Shown here in pieces: positions 24,425 through 33,742 of a stretch of DNA of 38,846 nt. Every line of letters begins with the position of its first letter. The first letter of the stretch is position 1. The notes under the pieces were generated by a model that was given only the letters and a program-made list of their open reading frames with translations, did no database searches and was not told where the DNA came from. The position numbers were made by a program, and so were the translations under genes. The DNA is taken from the NCBI GenBank assembly GCA_009693865.1, contig SHWL01000027.1, forward strand, positions 1 to 38,846, given 5' to 3'. The DNA is from Acetobacteraceae bacterium (GTDB lineage Bacteria; Pseudomonadota; Alphaproteobacteria; Acetobacterales; Acetobacteraceae).

Positions 24425-24913
24425 ATGCCATTCAAGGAACCGTTCGAGCTTGGGCCGTTTTCGGTCGACGCGGAAGGCGGCCTGTCGCTGATACGGCGGG
24501 ACGTGCCGGGCGGCTTCAGCGTGCGATGGCGCGGCCGGGCCATCCACGCCCGCCTCGAGCGATCCGGTGACTCCGGCGGTCACCTGCATATTCAGGCCAA
24601 CCTGGGCCGCATTCCAAGCACTGTGTCAGATCCCGAGGCGCGGGCCGAGTGCCTGACCCTGTTGCGAGGCCTGCGCAGTGCGCTGCCCGAAGCCTGGCAG
24701 GTGCGTCTTCTGCCGGACCATCGCGAGCAGTTGCAGGTCTACACCGTGGTCGTCCTGCCGATCACGGTGACGAACCTGGTGACGGAGTTGGCCGCCTTCG
24801 TCCTCGATCTCGAGCCCTGGCTGGACCTTATCGACCAGTCGGGCTCTGGGTCGCTGGCCACGATCGCCGGCAGTCCCGGCGCCGCCCCTGTTCGCAGCGG
24901 TTTTCGCCGATGA
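24425..24913 (+). CDS. Protein of unknown function, 162 residues
   Basis: I do not recognise this protein. It starts MPFKEPFELGPFSVDAEG, with a strong ribosome site (GGAGGAGG) seven bases before ATG 24425, so the upstream in-frame ATGs are not needed. It is soluble, without signal peptide or clear membrane segment; a hydrophobic helix near 115-135 (VVVLPITVTNLVTELAAFVLDL) is probably internal. There is beta-strand-like alternation near 20-60. It ends in a low-complexity Ser/Gly/Ala tail. Its stop overlaps the yraN start (ATGA), which indicates one transcript and suggests a linked role, but nothing in the sequence names it. Confidence 0.75.
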   Translation: MPFKEPFELGPFSVDAEGGLSLIRRDVPGGFSVRWRGRAIHARLERSGDSGGHLHIQANLGRIPSTVSDPEARAECLTLLRGLRSALPEAWQVRLLPDHREQLQVYTVVVLPITVTNLVTELAAFVLDLEPWLDLIDQSGSGSLATIAGSPGAAPVRSGFRR

Positions 24914-25296
24914 TGGACATCATGCCGGATCGTTCCCGCCGTGGCCAAACCGCGTACCGGAAAGGCCATGCCGCCGAGGAGGCCGCCAAAGCCGCTCTGG
25001 AAAAGGACGGGTGGGGGATTCTCGCGCGGCGGCTGCACACCCCGGCGGGGGAGATCGACATCGTTGCCGAAAAGAACGGTCTGCTGGCGATTGTCGAGGT
25101 CAAGGCCCGGCCCGGTTTGGCGGATGCCGCGTTTGCGCTGTCCGCGCGGCAGCAGGCGCGGCTGGTCGCGGCCACGGAGATTGTTTTGGCGGGTAATCCT
25201 GGTTGGGGCGCCCGGGGTGTCCGGTTCGACCTGTTGCTGGTCGATGGCAGGGGCGTGGTCCGGCGGATCGCCGATGCATTCCGGGGAGATGGGTGA
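24910..25296 (+). CDS. yraN: YraN family (UPF0102) endonuclease-like protein
   Basis: This is a small cytosolic protein of 128 residues with the PD-(D/E)XK nuclease-like fold of the YraN family, whose cellular role is not well defined. The family signature is clear: RRGQTAYRKGHAAEEAAK at the N-terminus and the active-site pattern GEIDIVAEKNGLLAIVEVK, in which Glu/Asp and the EVK lysine form the catalytic core. VRFDLLLVD comes near the end. ATG 24910 overlaps the stop of the upstream unknown gene; ATG 24922 (MPDRSRRG) is an alternative. It converges with yifB 11 bp away. In many alphaproteobacteria gshB lies between these two genes; here it does not. Confidence 0.92.
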   Translation: MMDIMPDRSRRGQTAYRKGHAAEEAAKAALEKDGWGILARRLHTPAGEIDIVAEKNGLLAIVEVKARPGLADAAFALSARQQARLVAATEIVLAGNPGWGARGVRFDLLLVDGRGVVRRIADAFRGDG

Positions 25297-25307
25297 TACT
25301 GCCGCTG

Positions 25308-26840
25308 TCAGTGTACCCTGACGCGCGTCCGGTGCCGGTACGCCAGCGCCTCCGCGACCTGCGGCCGGCCCACCGTCTCGACCCCTGCGAGGTCCGCGAT
25401 CGTGCGCGCCACCCGTATGACCCGGGTACGGCCACGACCCGACAGGCGGAGACGATCCATCGCGTCCTCCACCAGTTTCGATGCGTCGGGCGCCAGGCGG
25501 ATCGCGTCGGTGTCGGCCTCGGCGTTTGCGCCAGGTCCGTCCGGACCATGCCGATGGCGCGTTGCCGCTCGCGCCCTGGCGACCCGTTCGGCGATGATGG
25601 CGCTGAGTTCACCTCGGGGTGCGTGTGTCAGTTCGGATGCTGTGGCGGGTTGCACCTCCACCGCCAGGTCGATGCGATCCAGCACCGGTCCGCTGATCCG
25701 ATTACGATAATCCTCACCGCACCGGGGCGCGCGGCCGCATTCGCGCTCGGCGTCGCCAAGATATCCGCACCGGCACGGGTTCATCGCCGCCACCAGTTGG
25801 AACCGCGCCGGGTAGGTGATGTGCGCGGCGGCGCGGGCGACGGTCGTGCGCCCGGTTTCCATCGGCTGGCGCAAAGCCTCCAGCGTCTGGCGAGGGAATT
25901 CGGGGAGTTCGTCCAGGAACAGCACACCGCGATGCGCGAGGGATACCTCTCCCGGTTTCGCGCGATGTCCGCCGCCGGTCAGCGCGGCTTGCGACGCTGA
26001 ATGATGCGGTTCGCGAAATGGCGGACGCATGATCAGGCGGCCATTTTCCAGCAAACCCGCGACGCTGTGGATCATGCCGACCTCGAGCGCGTCGCGGGCT
26101 TCCAGGTCGGGCAGCAAACCGGGCAACCGCGCGGCGAGCATCGATTTGCCCGATCCGGGAGGGCCAATCAGCAGCAGATTGTGACCGCCCGCAGCCGCGA
26201 TTTCGACTGCTCGACGCGCGGTTTCCATGCCTTTGACGTCGCGCATGTCGGGGCCTCGCCCGATGTCGGCGATGCCCCCCGCGACCGGCGGCTTCAAGAT
26301 TTGAGTGCCTTTGAAATGGCTGATCAACGCCTGCAAATCGGCCGGCGCGAGGATGTTCATTTGGCCGGCCCAGGCGGCCTCGCCTCCCTGAGATTCGGGG
26401 CAGATGAGGCCGAGATCGCGGGCCGAGGCGGCGATTGCGGCCGGCAGCACGCCCGCGACTTTGTTCAGCGAACCGTCGAGCGACAACTCGCCAAGGGCCG
26501 CGTATTCTGCGAGATGGTCGGCGGGCAAAAGGTCCATTGCCGCGAGCACGCCGAGCGCGAGCGGCACGTCAAAATGGCTGCCTTCCTTAAGCAAATCCGC
26601 GGGCTTGAGATTGATCAGGATACGCCGAGGTGGCAGCGACAGGCCCATGGCGTGGAAGGACGCGCGCACTCTTTCCCGTGCCTCCGCGACGGCCTTGTCG
26701 GCGAGCCCGACGATCAGGAAATTCGGCGCGCCGCTGGAGAGTTGCACCTGAACTTCGACCGGGATCGCCTCGATCCCGGCAAACGCGAACGTGGCCACCT
26801 GGGCCATGGCATGGGAGGGGGAGCGTTTGGACATTCCCAA
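25308..26840 (-). CDS. yifB: YifB family Mg-chelatase-like AAA ATPase (ComM)
   Basis: This is a cytosolic ring ATPase of the YifB/ComM family, 510 residues. ComM is a branch-migration helicase in natural transformation of Gram-negative bacteria. The order is an N-terminal Lon-like/ChlI domain (ATFAFAGIEAIPVEVQV, then KPADLLKEGSHFDVPLAL), the AAA core with Walker A GPPGSGKS at 226-233 and Walker B GVLFLDELPEF near 307, a Cys-containing segment AMNPCRCGYLGD, and a C-terminal helical domain (LSGRGRTRVIRVARTIADL). All motifs are intact. The first Met codons (26840, 26834) and a downstream one (26807, MAQVATFAF) are close alternatives. It is unlinked to other competence genes here, as is usual. 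Confidence 0.95.
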   Translation of the reverse strand: MGMSKRSPSHAMAQVATFAFAGIEAIPVEVQVQLSSGAPNFLIVGLADKAVAEARERVRASFHAMGLSLPPRRILINLKPADLLKEGSHFDVPLALGVLAAMDLLPADHLAEYAALGELSLDGSLNKVAGVLPAAIAASARDLGLICPESQGGEAAWAGQMNILAPADLQALISHFKGTQILKPPVAGGIADIGRGPDMRDVKGMETARRAVEIAAAGGHNLLLIGPPGSGKSMLAARLPGLLPDLEARDALEVGMIHSVAGLLENGRLIMRPPFREPHHSASQAALTGGGHRAKPGEVSLAHRGVLFLDELPEFPRQTLEALRQPMETGRTTVARAAAHITYPARFQLVAAMNPCRCGYLGDAERECGRAPRCGEDYRNRISGPVLDRIDLAVEVQPATASELTHAPRGELSAIIAERVARARAATRHRHGPDGPGANAEADTDAIRLAPDASKLVEDAMDRLRLSGRGRTRVIRVARTIADLAGVETVGRPQVAEALAYRHRTRVRVH

Positions 26841-27060
26841 TGGGTAACTGGGAAAGATGAAGATAATACTAACGGATAGTGGTGCGTTTAATGCGGAACG
26901 GGGGAATATTCTGCTACCCCTTGGGCTGCCGCTCGGCTATGGTGGGGTTCATGATCGACCCTGTGGGCCATATACCGCGACCAGGTCTTGCCCGCGTGCC
27001 TGGGCCAATAGCGCTCGCCGCCGGGGATCTGACGCGCGTTATTCCGGTTGGGTGCCCGCG

Positions 27061-27420
27061 ATGAGTGACACCGTCGACATGACCTTCCTTTCCGGCACGG
27101 TCGTGGAGATCTCCCGTGATATCCGGCTGATGCGATTGCAGATGGATGGCATGGCGTCGCGCCTTTCTGGACACGACGGACGGTTTGCCTCGCAGGACGT
27201 ACGCCTTGGCGGGATCGAAAGCCGCCTTGGCGCGTTGGAGGGGTCGTTTCATGATCTGGTCGGCGAAACCTCACGCGGCTTCAGCCAGCAGCAACAGCAG
27301 TTAACGCGTCTGGAGAAGCGGATTGACGGGCTGGGTGCGGGGTTGGCCACGTTGCAGGTGGATCTCGGCGAAAGCACCGCTCGGATCATTCAGGCGATCG
27401 AAGGCCGGCCGGCATCATAA
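27061..27420 (+). CDS. Small coiled-coil protein of unknown function
   Basis: This is a soluble 119-residue protein, nearly all of it predicted coiled coil by eye. Repeats of about seven residues (MDGMASRLSGHDGRF, DVRLGGIESRLGALEGSF, LTRLEKRIDGLG) place Leu, Ile or Val at heptad positions and Gly in loops. A QQQQQ run lies near 85. I chose ATG 27061 (MSDTVDM) because the upstream part of the open frame lacks any such pattern and looks like intergenic DNA. Proteins with this layout are common in alphaproteobacteria and are not assigned a function. It starts on the far side of a 220-bp gap divergent from yifB and converges with the 2-hydroxyacid dehydrogenase. Confidence 0.65.
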   Translation: MSDTVDMTFLSGTVVEISRDIRLMRLQMDGMASRLSGHDGRFASQDVRLGGIESRLGALEGSFHDLVGETSRGFSQQQQQLTRLEKRIDGLGAGLATLQVDLGESTARIIQAIEGRPAS

Positions 27421-27446
27421 TCAAGACCATTGGCCGACAGTGGACC

Positions 27447-27524
27447 GGCGAGTGGTTGCAGAATACACCAGCCCGGTATTGTTCGGATAGGTAATCGAGG
27501 CTCACAACCACGCAACTGCTCGCC
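27447..27524. repeat. Imperfect 13-bp inverted repeat in a convergent gap
   Basis: Arms at 27447-27459 and 27512-27524 match at 11 of 13 positions in inverse orientation, with 52 bases between. They lie in the 115-bp gap between the coiled-coil gene and the 2-hydroxyacid dehydrogenase, both of which end there. It could fold in transcripts from either side; a chance match is possible. Confidence 0.3.
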
Positions 27525-27535
27525 CACTCCGAATG

Positions 27536-28504
27536 TTACCGCCAAAGCGGATCGATCGGTCCGGCGCCGCGCAGCACCGCCGCGATGTTATCCAGTGCGC
27601 GGAAGCCCATCGCATTCCGTGTCTCGCGGGAGGCACTGCCAACATGCGGCGACAGGATGACGTTATCCAGGTTGGCGAACCGGGTCTCGAAGTTCGGCTC
27701 GTCCCGAAAAACATCAAGGCCGGCGGCGAACAGTTTCCCGGATTTCAGAGCGTGAAGCAGCGCATCCTCGTCCACCAGACCACCGCGCGACACATTCACG
27801 AACACGGCGCCGTCCGGCAGCAACTCGAGCGCGCGGGCGTCGATCATCTTGTCCGTCGCGGGCCCGGCTGGCGCATGCACGGACAGGAACTGGCAATGGG
27901 GCAGCATCGCGTGGAAATCCTCAAAGTACGTGGCGCCGTTTTCCAGGTCCGGCGGCAGACGGTTCCGCGCGTGATAAACGATTTTCATATCGAAGCCGCG
28001 AGCGCGTTGCGCCATGGCCTGGCCGATGCGTCCCATCCCCAGAATGCCCAGTGTTTTGCCCGTGACGCGAACACCCAGAAGATCGCCCTGACCGATCCGG
28101 TACCGCCAGCCCTGACGCATGATCCGGTCGTATTCGAACGCGCGGCGCGCGGCGGCGAGCAGCATCATGAACGCATGGTCGGCGGTGCATTCCGTCAATA
28201 CGCCGGGGGTGTTCGTCACAACCAGGCCGCGTTGTTTCGCGGCCGCGACATCGATGTGATCGAAGCCGACGCTGCTGGTCGCTCCCACTTTCACCGTCGC
28301 GGGCAGCCGGGCGATCACCTCGGCGGACAGCGGCAGCGTGTTCGTGAACATGATCGCGTCGGCGCCGTGCCGTGTCGCGGCCTCCACGACCTGATCGCCC
28401 GTCATGTCGCTCTTGCCCTCGACGATGATCGCGTCGAAGTCCTGGCGGGCACGGATATTGACGTCCACCGGCATCAGGCAGGCGAGAACAAGACGTGGTT
28501 GCAT
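27536..28504 (-). CDS. D-2-hydroxyacid dehydrogenase (glyoxylate/2-ketogluconate reductase type)
   Basis: This cytosolic NAD(P)-dependent enzyme of 322 residues reduces a 2-oxo acid or oxidises a D-2-hydroxy acid. The catalytic and cofactor domains are in the usual order. The Rossmann motif is intact (LGILGMGRIGQAMAQRA, about 150-166). The active-site Arg is in VNVSRGGLVDE, the Glu in LDVFRDEPN and the His in SPHVGSAS. I chose ATG 28504 (MQPRLVLACLMP), since the open frame upstream overlaps the ABC gene and lacks family resemblance. It lies just downstream of the ABC importer on the same strand, with the ABC stop about 58 bp before it. It is therefore probably in the same transcript and acts on what that importer brings in. 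Confidence 0.9.
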   Translation of the reverse strand: MQPRLVLACLMPVDVNIRARQDFDAIIVEGKSDMTGDQVVEAATRHGADAIMFTNTLPLSAEVIARLPATVKVGATSSVGFDHIDVAAAKQRGLVVTNTPGVLTECTADHAFMMLLAAARRAFEYDRIMRQGWRYRIGQGDLLGVRVTGKTLGILGMGRIGQAMAQRARGFDMKIVYHARNRLPPDLENGATYFEDFHAMLPHCQFLSVHAPAGPATDKMIDARALELLPDGAVFVNVSRGGLVDEDALLHALKSGKLFAAGLDVFRDEPNFETRFANLDNVILSPHVGSASRETRNAMGFRALDNIAAVLRGAGPIDPLWR

Positions 28505-28562
28505 GCTTTTGGACCCCTTCGTTCGGTCTTTTATGGCCTCGCGCGGGAATCTGGGGAAGGGA

Positions 28563-29855
28563 TCATTCCAGATCGTCGAGACTGAACTGCTCGGCTTCTT
28601 CATCGTAACTGAACAGTTCGGCGTAACGTCCCCACCCGATCACTGCCCGCAACGTCGCGGCGGCGTAATCGGGCGACATATGGTCTTCCAGTTCGTCACG
28701 GAAGCGAACCGCCGAGGCGCGGTGGTTCCAGCGTTCGTCCAGAACCTGGCGGATCATGTTCGCCAGCGGCACATGGGCGCGCAACGCCTCCGCGAACAGG
28801 ATACGGCGGCCATCGACGTCCGCCTGGGTAAAGGCGCGACCCTTTTCGGTCAGATAAATATCGCCTTCCTCCAGAATCGCGAAGCGGAACAATTGCAACG
28901 TTTCGCCCAGTGGCAGCAGGTCGTCGACCTCGTAATGAAGTGTCGCGGCGAGCGCTGGCAGGTCGGCGCGCCCCTCGTATGGCGGCGCGGCGAGGGTTTC
29001 CATCAGACCGGCCATCAGATTGGTCCCGACCCGTTCCAGCGGCATTGCCAGTGGATGTACTTGCGTGGCAGCGGCCTTGGGTTCAACGCGGGGCCGGCGT
29101 GTCATCAACGCGTAAATGTCGTCGACCATTTGCCGGAACGCGGGATCGAGCCGGTTGCGTGGATGCGGAAACCGCACGGTCAATTCGCTGGCCACGCGGC
29201 CGGGATTCGAGGAAAACACCAGAATTCGGTCGCACATCAGCACCGCTTCCTCAATATTGTGCGTCACCATTAATACCGACTTCACCGGAAGCTTTCTTTC
29301 CGACCACAGCTCGATGAGATCGGTACGCAGCGTTTCCGCGGTCAACACGTCAAGCGCGCTGAACGGTTCGTCCATCAGCAGCAAGTCGGGATACACGACC
29401 AACGCGCGCGCCAGACCGACGCGCTGGCGCATCCCGCCGGAGAGTTCCTTGGGATAGGCGGACGAGAACCCGCCAAGGCCGATCAAATCCAACGCGTTTT
29501 CCGCGCGCTTTTCGCGTTCTGTCCGAGATACGCCGCGAGCCTCCAGCCCCAGTTCGACATTTTCCCGGACGGTCAGCCAGGGGAACAGCGCGAAACTTTG
29601 AAAGACCATCGCGATGCCCTCGGTCGGGCCGGATACTTTGTCGCCTCGCCATGCCACGTGGCCGGCGGTGGGCCGCAGCAATCCGGCGACGATTCGCAGC
29701 AGGGTCGATTTGCCGGAACCGGACCGTCCCAGCAGCGCGACGATTTCGCCTTCGCGCAACGTGAGGTTCACGTCGTCCAGAACAACGAGATCGGCGCTTG
29801 CGTCCTTGTGATACGCCTGACGGCAGCCCAGTACTTCAAGCAATGGAGCATCCAT
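28563..29855 (-). CDS. ABC transporter ATP-binding protein with C-terminal AAA-associated domain
   Basis: This is the cytosolic ATPase of a nitrate/sulfonate/taurine-type (NitT) importer, 430 residues. The nucleotide-binding domain covers about 1-260: Walker [10 protein letters not shown] at 43-51, signature [15 protein letters not shown], Walker [13 protein letters not shown]. The extra ~130 residues at the C-terminus (for example [26 protein letters not shown]) form the AAA-associated domain seen on some members of this group, thought to sense ligand or regulate. The permease start follows 9 bp upstream in the same operon. No periplasmic binding protein is encoded beside it. The substrate is not known. 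Confidence 0.92.
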   Translation of the reverse strand: MDAPLLEVLGCRQAYHKDASADLVVLDDVNLTLREGEIVALLGRSGSGKSTLLRIVAGLLRPTAGHVAWRGDKVSGPTEGIAMVFQSFALFPWLTVRENVELGLEARGVSRTEREKRAENALDLIGLGGFSSAYPKELSGGMRQRVGLARALVVYPDLLLMDEPFSALDVLTAETLRTDLIELWSERKLPVKSVLMVTHNIEEAVLMCDRILVFSSNPGRVASELTVRFPHPRNRLDPAFRQMVDDIYALMTRRPRVEPKAAATQVHPLAMPLERVGTNLMAGLMETLAAPPYEGRADLPALAATLHYEVDDLLPLGETLQLFRFAILEEGDIYLTEKGRAFTQADVDGRRILFAEALRAHVPLANMIRQVLDERWNHRASAVRFRDELEDHMSPDYAAATLRAVIGWGRYAELFSYDEEAEQFSLDDLE

Positions 29856-29864
29856 GGCGATCCC

Positions 29865-31589
29865 CTATCCCAGAGTCAGTCTGCGCCGCGCGTACGCGTA
29901 AAGCGGATGCCACAGCAATCGGTTGCAGGTCAGGACGAACCCGGACATCACAGCGACGCCAAGCACCACCCGTGCCATGTCGCCTTTCTCCGTCGCTATC
30001 GCGATATAGGCGCCCAATCCGTGCGCGACGAGTCTTGTGTCGCCCCAGGACACGACCTCGGCCACGATCGCCGCGTTCCAGCAGCCGCCCGACGCGGTGA
30101 TCGCGCCGGTAATGTAATACGAGAAAATTCCGGGCAGCATCACCTTACGCCACCATAACAATCCGCCGATGCGGAAATTGGCGGCGGCTTCGCGCAGGTC
30201 GCCGGGAAAAGCGGCCGCGCCCGCGACGACGTTGAACAGGATGTACCACTGTGTCCCCAGGATCATCAGCGGCGTTAGCCAGATATCCTCGTTCAGGTGA
30301 AAGTGAACGATGACCACCACGAAGACCGGAAAAAACAGGTTCGCGGGAAACGCGGCCAGGAACTGCGCAAAAGGTTGCGCCCGTCTCGCCCAGGAGGGAC
30401 GGAGGCCGAGCCATACGCCGATGGGGACCCAGAGGAGGCTGGCGAGGATCATGAGAACCACGACGCGCGACAATGTCACGAGACCGAGCAGAACGGTGTC
30501 GCCCAGATCGGACCAGGTCAGTTCGGCGGCGGCGAAGCTAAAGGCTCGCCAGGCGCCCCAACCAAACAGACAGCCAATCAATATTGTCCAGGCGATGCCG
30601 CTTGCTCGGGAACCGATGCCGTCGCGAACGCGAGGTTTGGCGCGAAACGACAGGCGGAGGCCGCCAAGCGACGACGCGGCGTTGCCGACGAGGTCGCCGA
30701 GAAAACTCAGCAGGCGCGTGCGGCGCATCAGGCGTAGCATCCAGGGGTCGGAGGCGGTCGCGCCCGCGGTCGTTTCGAAGCGGAATTTCGCCGACCAGGC
30801 GACCAATGGACGGAACAGCAATTGGTCGTAGGCCAGGATCACGATCAACATCGCGAAAATAGCCCAGACGATCGCGCCGATATTCCTCTCCGCCTGCGCC
30901 ACGGCGATGTACGAACCGATCCCGGGCAATTTCCAGGTGTTGTCACCCACCGAGATCGCTTCCGACGCGACGACGAAAAACCATCCGCCGGACATCGACA
31001 TCATGGTGTTCCACACGAGGCCGGGCGTCGCGAAGGGCACCTCCAACCGCCAGAATTTTTGCCAGGCGCTCAGGTGAAAGCTGACCGAGGCCTCGACGAG
31101 GTCCGCCGGAACGGTGCGCAAAGACTGGTACATGCTGAATGCCATGTTCCAGGCCTGGCTGGTGAAAATGGCGAAGATCGCGGCGAGTTCCAGGCCGAGC
31201 ACCTGCCCCGGAAACAGATTCATGAAAAACACAACGGTGAAGGTCAGAAAGCCAAGGATTGGGACCGACTGCAGGATGTCCAGCAACGGCACCAGAATGG
31301 CGCCGGCGCGCCGGCTTTTCGCGGCGGCGGTGCCGTAGGTAAAGGTAAATACCAGGGACAGGGCCAGAGCCGCGAACATGCGCAACGTCGTGCGTACCGC
31401 GTATTCCGGCAGTCTCCACGGATCGAGGCTGATCTCCGTCGCGCCAGGCGCGTTAATGGGGACCAGCGTGCCGCGGGCAATTTGCGAAACAGTGATCAGT
31501 GTGGCGAACACGCACAGCAACGCGACCACGTCCCAGACGTTGGGCAGGCGTCTCGCGGCGACCAAAGGGGGAATGGTTGCAGTGGTCAT
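29865..31589 (-). CDS. ABC transporter permease, fused double-permease subunit
   Basis: This is an inner-membrane protein of 574 residues, about twice the usual NitT-permease length. Two permease domains lie in tandem: about 75-265, with TSQAWNMAFSMYQSLRT then EASVSFHLSAWQKFWRLEVPF as its EAA loop, and about 365-560, with REAAANFRIGGLLWWRKVMLPG as its EAA loop. About a dozen hydrophobic segments are visible. A fused pair would make a pseudo-symmetric channel served by the single ATPase. It is first in the leftward operon (permease, ATPase, dehydrogenase). The promoter should lie in the 232-bp gap to the divergent serine hydrolase. Confidence 0.92.
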   Translation of the reverse strand: MTTATIPPLVAARRLPNVWDVVALLCVFATLITVSQIARGTLVPINAPGATEISLDPWRLPEYAVRTTLRMFAALALSLVFTFTYGTAAAKSRRAGAILVPLLDILQSVPILGFLTFTVVFFMNLFPGQVLGLELAAIFAIFTSQAWNMAFSMYQSLRTVPADLVEASVSFHLSAWQKFWRLEVPFATPGLVWNTMMSMSGGWFFVVASEAISVGDNTWKLPGIGSYIAVAQAERNIGAIVWAIFAMLIVILAYDQLLFRPLVAWSAKFRFETTAGATASDPWMLRLMRRTRLLSFLGDLVGNAASSLGGLRLSFRAKPRVRDGIGSRASGIAWTILIGCLFGWGAWRAFSFAAAELTWSDLGDTVLLGLVTLSRVVVLMILASLLWVPIGVWLGLRPSWARRAQPFAQFLAAFPANLFFPVFVVVIVHFHLNEDIWLTPLMILGTQWYILFNVVAGAAAFPGDLREAAANFRIGGLLWWRKVMLPGIFSYYITGAITASGGCWNAAIVAEVVSWGDTRLVAHGLGAYIAIATEKGDMARVVLGVAVMSGFVLTCNRLLWHPLYAYARRRLTLG

Positions 31590-31821
31590 ATCACTCTGAT
31601 CGGGGGCGGCCGGAGTTGTTACCGCGCGCCGAACCGGATTGTCACCACCGAGAAGAATGTCAGTTTGACGATGGCGGCTTTACGCCTGGCCGGAGAGAGC
31701 AGCGGACCGCGTCTTGCGTCCCGGTCCATTCGCGGTGCCGCCTGGAGCGCTGCCGGGCAAGCACTATGCGCCCATCCGGCTGTCGGTCATAGTCTGGCGC
31801 GAGACAGGTTCGGAGAGCCGC

Positions 31822-32934
31822 ATGCCATTGGACGCCATCTTGCCGCCGCCGCACGGCGCCCCCTGGCCCGAGGCCGCGGCCGACGTCGCCGGCATGAACT
31901 GGATGTGGCTGGAAGAAGCCGCGCGCTTCGCCACCGAAAATGAGACGCCGTGGCCTCGCGATCTCCGCCTCCATCTCGAATCCGGGTATTTCGAACAACC
32001 CCCCGACAACGAGATCCTGGGCCCGGTCCGGCCGCGCGGGGAGCCGAACGGCCTGGTCCTGCGGTCGGGCGCCAAGATCGTAAGCTGGGGCGATACCGAG
32101 CAGGTCGATTTCACCTTCTCCGCCGCCAAAAGCTACCTGAGTCTGCTGGCCGGGATCGCCGTCATGGATGGGTTGATCGCGGATCTGGATGAGCCGGTTG
32201 GCCGGACCGTCGGCGACCGTGGGTTCGAGGGGCCTCATAACGGCGCCATCACCTGGCGGCATTTGCTCCAGAACACCTCGGAGTGGGAAGGGACGCTGTT
32301 CGGCAAGTCCGATATCGTCGATCGCAACCGGAATCTCGCGGTCGAGGGCAAGGGCCGCAAAGGCGATCCGCGACCGCTGCGGGAGCCTGGCCGTTTTTGG
32401 GAATACAACGATGTCCGCGTGAACCGGCTGAGTCTCGCGCTGCTACGCCGCTTCCGTCGCCCGCTGCCGGAGGTATTCGCGGAACGCATCATGCGTCCGA
32501 TCGGCGCGTCGTCCGATTGGTCCTGGCACGGCTACCGGACCTCGACCGTGGAGGTCGACGGTCAAATGATTGAGTCGGTCGCGGGCGGCACCCATTGGGG
32601 CGGCGGCATGCTGATCCACGCCGAGGATCAGGCCCGGATCGGCCTTCTCATGTCGCGGCGGGGCGAGTGGGCCGGCAAACGCATTCTGCCCGAAAGCTGG
32701 ATCGCCGAATCCCTGATGCCCTGTGCGTTAAATCCGAATTACGGCCTGCTGTGGTGGTTGAACACCGGGCAAACCCGTTACAAAAGCGCACCCGCGAGCA
32801 GCTTCTTCGCATCCGGCGCGGGCGGCAACCTGACCTGGATCGATCCCGATCACGATCTGGTCGCCGTCATGCGGTGGCTCGACCCAACCGCGGCCGATAC
32901 GTTCATGAGATTGATCATACAGGCGATGGAATGA
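31822..32934 (+). CDS. Serine hydrolase, beta-lactamase class C family
   Basis: This is a CubicO-type serine hydrolase of 370 residues. The active-site motif S-x-x-K is Ser100 to Lys103 in FTFSAAKSYL. The second motif has Tyr195 in WEYNDVRVN, though the third position is Asp, not the usual Asn. The KTG-equivalent region is THWGGGML near 258. Such enzymes hydrolyse esters, lactones or amides rather than being true beta-lactamases. No signal peptide is visible, so it is probably cytosolic. I chose ATG 31822 because upstream residues look like intergenic DNA. Its stop overlaps the enoyl-CoA hydratase start (ATGA), tying it to the catabolic run. Confidence 0.85.
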   Translation: MPLDAILPPPHGAPWPEAAADVAGMNWMWLEEAARFATENETPWPRDLRLHLESGYFEQPPDNEILGPVRPRGEPNGLVLRSGAKIVSWGDTEQVDFTFSAAKSYLSLLAGIAVMDGLIADLDEPVGRTVGDRGFEGPHNGAITWRHLLQNTSEWEGTLFGKSDIVDRNRNLAVEGKGRKGDPRPLREPGRFWEYNDVRVNRLSLALLRRFRRPLPEVFAERIMRPIGASSDWSWHGYRTSTVEVDGQMIESVAGGTHWGGGMLIHAEDQARIGLLMSRRGEWAGKRILPESWIAESLMPCALNPNYGLLWWLNTGQTRYKSAPASSFFASGAGGNLTWIDPDHDLVAVMRWLDPTAADTFMRLIIQAME

Positions 32935-33722
32935 CGACGCTCGAGACACTCAAAATCGAATCCCCTCAGGAGCATACGGTTCTCGTCACGTTGAACCGGC
33001 CGGAGGTGGCGAACGCCATGAATACTCAGATGGGTCTCGACCTGTTGGCGACGTTCGATGGCTTCTGCGCCGCGCCCGCCAGGCAGCGGTGCATCGTCCT
33101 GACCGGCGCGGGCCCCAAGGCGTTTTGCGGCGGCGGCGACCTGAAGCAGCGCCAGGGCATGACGGATGAGCAGTGGCAGGATCAGCATCTGATCTTCGAA
33201 CGCGCGATCCGCGCCATGATCGATTGCCCGGTGCCGATCATCGCCGCGGTCAACGGCGCGGCCTACGCCGGCGGGCTGGAAATCTCGCTCTGCGCCGATT
33301 TCATCTACGCCGCCGAGCACGCCCGTTTCGCTCTGACCGAAGTCACTCTGGGCATCATGCCCGGCGCGGGCGGGACGCAGAGCTTACCCAGGGCCGTGGG
33401 CGCTCGGCGAGCCAAGGAGATCATGTTGACCGGGCGGCCATTTTCCGTACAGGACGCCTACGACTGGGGCATGGTCAATCGCATCTGCAAGGCCGAGACC
33501 CTGCTGGACGAGGCGCTGGCGACTGCCGCCGTCATCGCGGCCAACGCGCCGATTTCCACGCGCCAGCTTAAACAGTCCGTGAACATGGGGCTGAACATGG
33601 ACCTGCGCAGCGGCATGATGTTCGAGATCGAGGCGTATAATCGCATGGTCCCGACCGAGGATCGCCGCGAGGGAATTCGTGCCTTCAACGAAAAGCGTAA
33701 GCCAGTCTACCAGGGACGCTGA
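32931..33722 (+). CDS. Enoyl-CoA hydratase/isomerase family protein
   Basis: This is a cytosolic crotonase-fold enzyme of 263 residues. The oxyanion-hole segments are FCGGGDLKQRQ (about 65-75) and NGAAYAGGLEISLCAD. Both catalytic glutamates of the hydratase type are present, Glu117 in GGLEIS and Glu137 in LTEVTLG, 20 residues apart as in rat mitochondrial hydratase (Glu144, Glu164). True hydratase chemistry is thus possible. MPGAGGTQSLPRAVG follows. It starts within the stop of the serine hydrolase and ends 20 bp before the PrpD-family gene, whose ribosome site is GGGAGG. Acyl-CoA breakdown of a side product is the simplest role. Confidence 0.93.
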   Translation: MTTLETLKIESPQEHTVLVTLNRPEVANAMNTQMGLDLLATFDGFCAAPARQRCIVLTGAGPKAFCGGGDLKQRQGMTDEQWQDQHLIFERAIRAMIDCPVPIIAAVNGAAYAGGLEISLCADFIYAAEHARFALTEVTLGIMPGAGGTQSLPRAVGARRAKEIMLTGRPFSVQDAYDWGMVNRICKAETLLDEALATAAVIAANAPISTRQLKQSVNMGLNMDLRSGMMFEIEAYNRMVPTEDRREGIRAFNEKRKPVYQGR

Positions 33723-33742
33723 CCGTCCGGGAGGAAACACCG

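Noticed and set aside
31822..32934. Antibiotic-resistance beta-lactamase
   Set aside because: It has the class C fold motifs but no signal peptide, an altered Tyr-x-Asn motif and a catabolic operon context, so a general serine hydrolase is the better call.
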